A DNA stretch of 64,000 nucleotides, from the NCBI RefSeq assembly GCF_016862095.1, contig NZ_BOMH01000017.1, positions 186,001 to 250,000 on the forward strand. Direction: 5' to 3'. The notes under the pieces were generated by a model. It worked only from the letters and a program-made list of their open reading frames with translations, searched no databases and was not told the DNA's origin. How positions within the stretch are numbered: the stretch's first letter is position 1; every line of letters starts with the position of its first letter. A program made the position numbers and the translations under genes. Source of the stretch: Actinoplanes cyaneus. GTDB lineage: Bacteria > Actinomycetota > Actinomycetes > Mycobacteriales > Micromonosporaceae. Shown here piece after piece: positions 61,109-64,000 of this stretch.

Positions 61109-61224
61109 GCGCCCACCCTGCCGGTGGGCCGCCGCCCGAGTCTTGAACGTTCTTGTCGTACCCCGGGGCTAGGGTCGGGCCATGCTGGATCGGTGCGCGT
61201 CCCGGAGTCGGCCGGCGGCCCCGC

Positions 61225-61974
61225 ATGCTTGACTTCCGCGCGCTGACGACCACGGGGTGGGCCGCCGCCACCGCGGTCCGCTGCCCCGGCGGGCACGCCC
61301 CCGAGGAGCCGGTCGCCGCGGCGGCGATCGTGCTCGTCCGTCGCGGCGTCTTCGTGCGCCACGTCGACGGCCGCGCCACCCTGGCCGACGTCACCACCGG
61401 TTACCTGCAGCGTCCCGGAGAGACGCAGCGGATCAGCCACCCCGCCGGCGGCGACGTCTGCACCTCACTGGCCGTCCCGCCCGACCTGGCCGACCGCTTC
61501 GCCCGCTCCGGCCGGGTCCCGGTCTCCCCGCGGGCCGACCTGATCCACCGCCGGCTGCTGGCGTCACCACCGCCCGAGCGCCCCGACCTGATGGCGGAGC
61601 TGCTGACCGCGCTGGCGCCGCTGTCCCCGCCGCCCCGACCGGCGCATCGGGTCGTCGAGGGGATCCGCGAGCTCCTGCACACCGACCCGGCCCTGGATCT
61701 GGCCGCGCTGGCCGAGTCCGCCGGCTGGTCGCCGTGGCATCTGTCCCGTGCGTTCCACCAGGTCACCGGGTGCACGCTGAGTGCGTACCGGCGCCGGTTG
61801 AAGGTCCGCGCCGCGATCGACGAGCTGGCCGGCGACACCACGCCCGGCCTGGCCGCGATCGCGACCCGCACGGGCTTCGCCGACCAGGCGCACATGACCC
61901 GCGCCGTCCGAGCCGAGACCGGCTCCCCGCCCGCCGCCCTGCGCCGTCTCCTGACCGGCCGCACCGCCGGATGA
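61225..61974 (+). CDS. AraC family transcriptional regulator
   Basis: A 249-residue regulator starting at ATG 61225. The N-terminal ~120 residues are a cupin-like sensor with a Cys pair (RCPGGHAP...DVCTS), and the C-terminal ~100 residues contain both AraC helix-turn-helix units: LAALAESAGWSPWHLSRAFH and LAAIATRTGFADQAHMTRAV, ending with the family's PPAALRRLL. Divergent from the DUF1579-like gene with a 116-bp shared control region. Confidence 0.9.
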   Translation: MLDFRALTTTGWAAATAVRCPGGHAPEEPVAAAAIVLVRRGVFVRHVDGRATLADVTTGYLQRPGETQRISHPAGGDVCTSLAVPPDLADRFARSGRVPVSPRADLIHRRLLASPPPERPDLMAELLTALAPLSPPPRPAHRVVEGIRELLHTDPALDLAALAESAGWSPWHLSRAFHQVTGCTLSAYRRRLKVRAAIDELAGDTTPGLAAIATRTGFADQAHMTRAVRAETGSPPAALRRLLTGRTAG

Positions 61975-62031
61975 CTTCCGGGCCGACGCCGGCCGGCCCC
62001 TCCGGAGCGGCGGTGGATCCGGGCCGCGTCG

Positions 62032-62442
62032 TCAGCCGGCCGGTCGCAGCTCGGCGAGCAGCCCTTCGACGCGGGCCCTGATCTCGTCCCGGATCGGGCG
62101 CACGGCTTCCACTCCCTTGCCGGCCGGGTCTTCCAGCTTCCAGTCCTCGTAACGCTTGCCGGGGAAGATCGGGCAGGCGTCGCCGCAGCCCATGGTGACG
62201 ATGATGTCGGACTCCTGGGCGGCGTCCCAGGTCAGCTTGGCCGGGGTCTGGCCGGTGATGTCGATCCCGGCCTCCCGCATGGCCTCGACCGCGGCCGGGT
62301 TGATCCGGTCGGCCGGCTCGGAGCCCGCGGAGCGCACTTCGACGGTGTCGCCGGCCAGGTGACGCAGCCAGCCGGCGGCCATCTGCGAGCGGCCGGCGTT
62401 GTGCACGCAGACGAACAGGACGGTGGGCTTGGTGTCGCTCAT
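62032..62442 (-). CDS. arsC: Arsenate reductase (thioredoxin/LMW phosphatase type)
   Basis: A 136-residue enzyme; I prefer ATG 62442 because GAGG is six bases upstream, though an ATG directly before it is possible. The P-loop LFVCVHNAGRSQMAAGWL and the segment TMGCGDACPIFPGKRYEDW mark the family. It reduces arsenate to arsenite with cysteine thiols. The third gene of the arsenic operon, eight bases after the aquaporin gene. Confidence 0.92.
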   Translation of the reverse strand: MSDTKPTVLFVCVHNAGRSQMAAGWLRHLAGDTVEVRSAGSEPADRINPAAVEAMREAGIDITGQTPAKLTWDAAQESDIIVTMGCGDACPIFPGKRYEDWKLEDPAGKGVEAVRPIRDEIRARVEGLLAELRPAG

Positions 62443-62450
62443 CATGATCC

Positions 62451-63182
62451 TCACACTTCTCGGGGCGGGTGTTCGACGACGATGTCGTCCGCCGTCTTCC
62501 CGGCATCGGGATACAGCGCGAGCAGCAGGCCGACGCCGACGAGCAGCCCGACGAGCTGGAAGGCGACGAATCCGGCCACCGAGCCGGGGGCGATTCCGGC
62601 GAACGTACGGGTGAAGGCGCGTCCGATGGTGACGGCCGGGTTCGCGAAGCTGGTGCTGCTGGTGAACCAGTAAGCAGCGCCGATGTAGGCGCCGACGGCG
62701 GCCGGAGCGGCGGAGGCTCTGCCGGACCGGCCCAGCGCGAAGATCAGCAGGAGCAGCCCGGCGGTGGCGACGACCTCGCCGAGCCAGAGGTGCCCGGCGG
62801 CGCGCTCGGTGGTGGAGAAGGTGACCGGGGCAAGGCCGAACATCAGGTTCGCGAGGACCGACCCGCCGATCGCGCCCAGAGTTTGAGCGACGGCGTACCC
62901 GGCAAGCTCGGTGCCGCTGATGCCGGTGCCGGTGCGGCGGCCGAGGAACCAGTCGGCGGCGGAGACCACGGGATTGAAATGGGCTCCGGAGACCGGGCCG
63001 AAAGTGAGGATGAGCGCGCCGAGCGCGAGCGCCGTGGCGACGGAGTTCTCGAGCAGCTGCAGGCCCACGTCGTCCGGGGACAGCGTGGTGGCCATGATGC
63101 CGGAGCCGACGACGGCGGTGACCAGCAGCGCGGTGCCGACGAGTTCGGCCAGCAGACGTCGCCAGGGTGCGATGGAGAGCAT
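62451..63182 (-). CDS. Aquaporin / MIP family channel of the arsenic operon
   Basis: A 243-residue channel with six helices and two half-helix signatures: GAHFNPVVS (NPV) and SFANPAVTIGR (NPA). AqpS-type channels in ars operons let arsenite out down its gradient, replacing the ArsB pump, and position between arsR and arsC supports this. N-terminal LAELVGTALLVTAVVGSGIM is typical of this subgroup. Confidence 0.88.
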   Translation of the reverse strand: MLSIAPWRRLLAELVGTALLVTAVVGSGIMATTLSPDDVGLQLLENSVATALALGALILTFGPVSGAHFNPVVSAADWFLGRRTGTGISGTELAGYAVAQTLGAIGGSVLANLMFGLAPVTFSTTERAAGHLWLGEVVATAGLLLLIFALGRSGRASAAPAAVGAYIGAAYWFTSSTSFANPAVTIGRAFTRTFAGIAPGSVAGFVAFQLVGLLVGVGLLLALYPDAGKTADDIVVEHPPREV

Positions 63183-63265
63183 GAAACGCGGCTCCGGTTC
63201 GTGGTCGCGGGCGGGAGTTGCCTCGACAGGTCACCTGGCGGGGCGGTGGATGGCGGCAGAACCGG

Positions 63266-63952
63266 TCAGTCGCGGCCGGCGGCCTGGTGCACGCCCGGTG
63301 CGATCCGTTCGATGCGGCCGGCCAGGTCGGTGTAGGCGGCCTCGAACGCGTCGTCGGTGTCGGCGCGCGCCGGATCGGGCACCGACCAGTGCAACTCCGG
63401 GCGCACCGTGCCGGTGAGGTCTTCATGGGCGTTGTCGCAGACCGCGATGACCAGGTCGCCGGCGTGCACGACGTCGGTGACGTGCGCAGTCCCGGCCGGG
63501 TCCAGGCGCAGCCCGTGGCGGTGGGCCACGGTGACCGCGCGGGGGTGCACCCGGGCGGCGGGGTTCGTGCCGGCGGAGGTCACCTGCCCGCCGACCCGGT
63601 CACGCCACAGCGCCGCGGCCAGTTGCGAGCGGGCCGAGTTGTGGGTGCAGACGAACACCACCCGCTCGGTGTCACGCAGCGGCGGCGGGGTCAGGGAGGC
63701 GAGCACGTCAGGTCGCAGCCGCAGATAGGTGCGCCGGCGATCACCCTCGGAGCGGGTCCGCACGATCAAGCCCGCCTCCCGCAGCACCTTGACGTGGTGG
63801 GCGACCAGGTTGGTGGGCATGTCGAGCCTGGTGCTGATCTCCCCGGGAGAGGCGTCGCCCAGGGTGAGCGCGTCGACGATCGCCAGCCGCGCCGGGTCGC
63901 CCAGCGCAGCGTGGACGCGTGCCCTCGCTGGAAGGGAATGCTCGTCGCTCAT
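63266..63952 (-). CDS. ArsR-ArsC fusion: regulator with LMW phosphatase domain
   Basis: A 228-residue fusion from ATG 63952. The N-terminal ~100 residues are an ArsR winged helix (ALGDPARLAIVDALTLGD, NLVAHHVKVLREAGLI). The C-terminal ~125 residues are a low-molecular-weight phosphatase/arsenate reductase domain (RVVFVCTHNSARSQLAAALW) with the CxxxxxR loop. Fusions of this kind occur in actinobacteria. It probably senses or acts on arsenicals and represses the operon from a palindrome at its start. Confidence 0.9.
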   Translation of the reverse strand: MSDEHSLPARARVHAALGDPARLAIVDALTLGDASPGEISTRLDMPTNLVAHHVKVLREAGLIVRTRSEGDRRRTYLRLRPDVLASLTPPPLRDTERVVFVCTHNSARSQLAAALWRDRVGGQVTSAGTNPAARVHPRAVTVAHRHGLRLDPAGTAHVTDVVHAGDLVIAVCDNAHEDLTGTVRPELHWSVPDPARADTDDAFEAAYTDLAGRIERIAPGVHQAAGRD

Positions 63953-63988
63953 TGACTCAATACTTGCTGAGCTTTGTCGCCCCGTCAA
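63951..63988 (-). promoter_or_regulatory. Promoter and palindrome of the arsenic operon
   Basis: On the minus strand, TTGACG (63988-63983) and AAGTAT (63965-63960) are separated by 17 bases, and ATTGA-G-TCAAT (63961-63951) is a perfect palindrome overlapping the ATG at 63952. The transcript would be leaderless, and the palindrome is well placed for ArsR repression. Confidence 0.6.
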
Positions 63989-64000
63989 GCGGCTTGCGCC

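Overview
The window is very GC-rich, with many GTG starts and many 4-base start/stop overlaps. It encodes actinobacterial signature proteins: a mycothiol-linked Rv2466c-type protein, CtaJ and DUF5130 next to each other, a class E/F-like sortase, Scr1-type XRE/DUF5753 and DUF6879 proteins, EttA, OtsA and LigB. This fits a chromosomal segment from a filamentous actinomycete, most likely Micromonosporaceae (Actinoplanes-like). The genus is inferred; no ribosomal marker is present.

Layout. (1) 1-1627: a tightly coupled minus-strand operon resembling type VII secretion accessory genes: a membrane protein, a protein with two YbaB-like halves, an EspC-like protein with a C-terminal YxxxD signal, and the start of a fourth gene. 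(2) 1928-10636: an ~8.7 kb integrative element in the 3' end of tRNA-Arg(TCT). An exact 30-bp direct repeat bounds it, with paired GGTAAC sites inside each end. It carries a tyrosine integrase, an excisionase-like gene, a DUF6879/XRE regulatory set and small proteins, plus cargo that includes a lower-GC gene with an Mrr-like PD-(D/E)xK nuclease signature. No replication or conjugation gene was recognised. (3) 10694-33018: core genes, among them scattered cobalamin genes (cobD/cbiB, cobQ, cobB, and a cobC-cobT-cobA operon), ssb, M48 and M20 peptidases, ligB, SURF1 and a bifunctional penicillin-binding protein. (4) 33019-55504: trehalose-6-phosphate synthase, EttA, a thioesterase, a truncated globin, MscS, an HNH protein, a sortase with a candidate substrate, ctaJ/DUF5130, aminopeptidase N, RpiA, an Eis-like acetyltransferase and a glycosyltransferase. 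(5) 55492-59482: a five-gene minus-strand operon (GntR regulator, BiuH-like hydrolase, second isochorismatase-like hydrolase, NCS2-like permease, AtzH-like protein), probably for uptake and hydrolysis of biuret or a related carbamoyl compound. (6) 59555-63988: an ArsR/SRPBCC pair, an AraC regulator, and an arsenic operon led by an ArsR-ArsC fusion.

Less ordinary features: the minimal integrative element with a candidate defence nuclease; a family of long hairpins with a shared loop downstream of plus-strand genes (20576, 32836, 38944, 54490), two of which also share an identical 57-bp block; a sortase/substrate pair with an atypical PATG signal; a 9-residue repeat tail on cobyrinate diamide synthase; and promoters with palindromic operators and apparently leaderless starts ahead of two ArsR genes.
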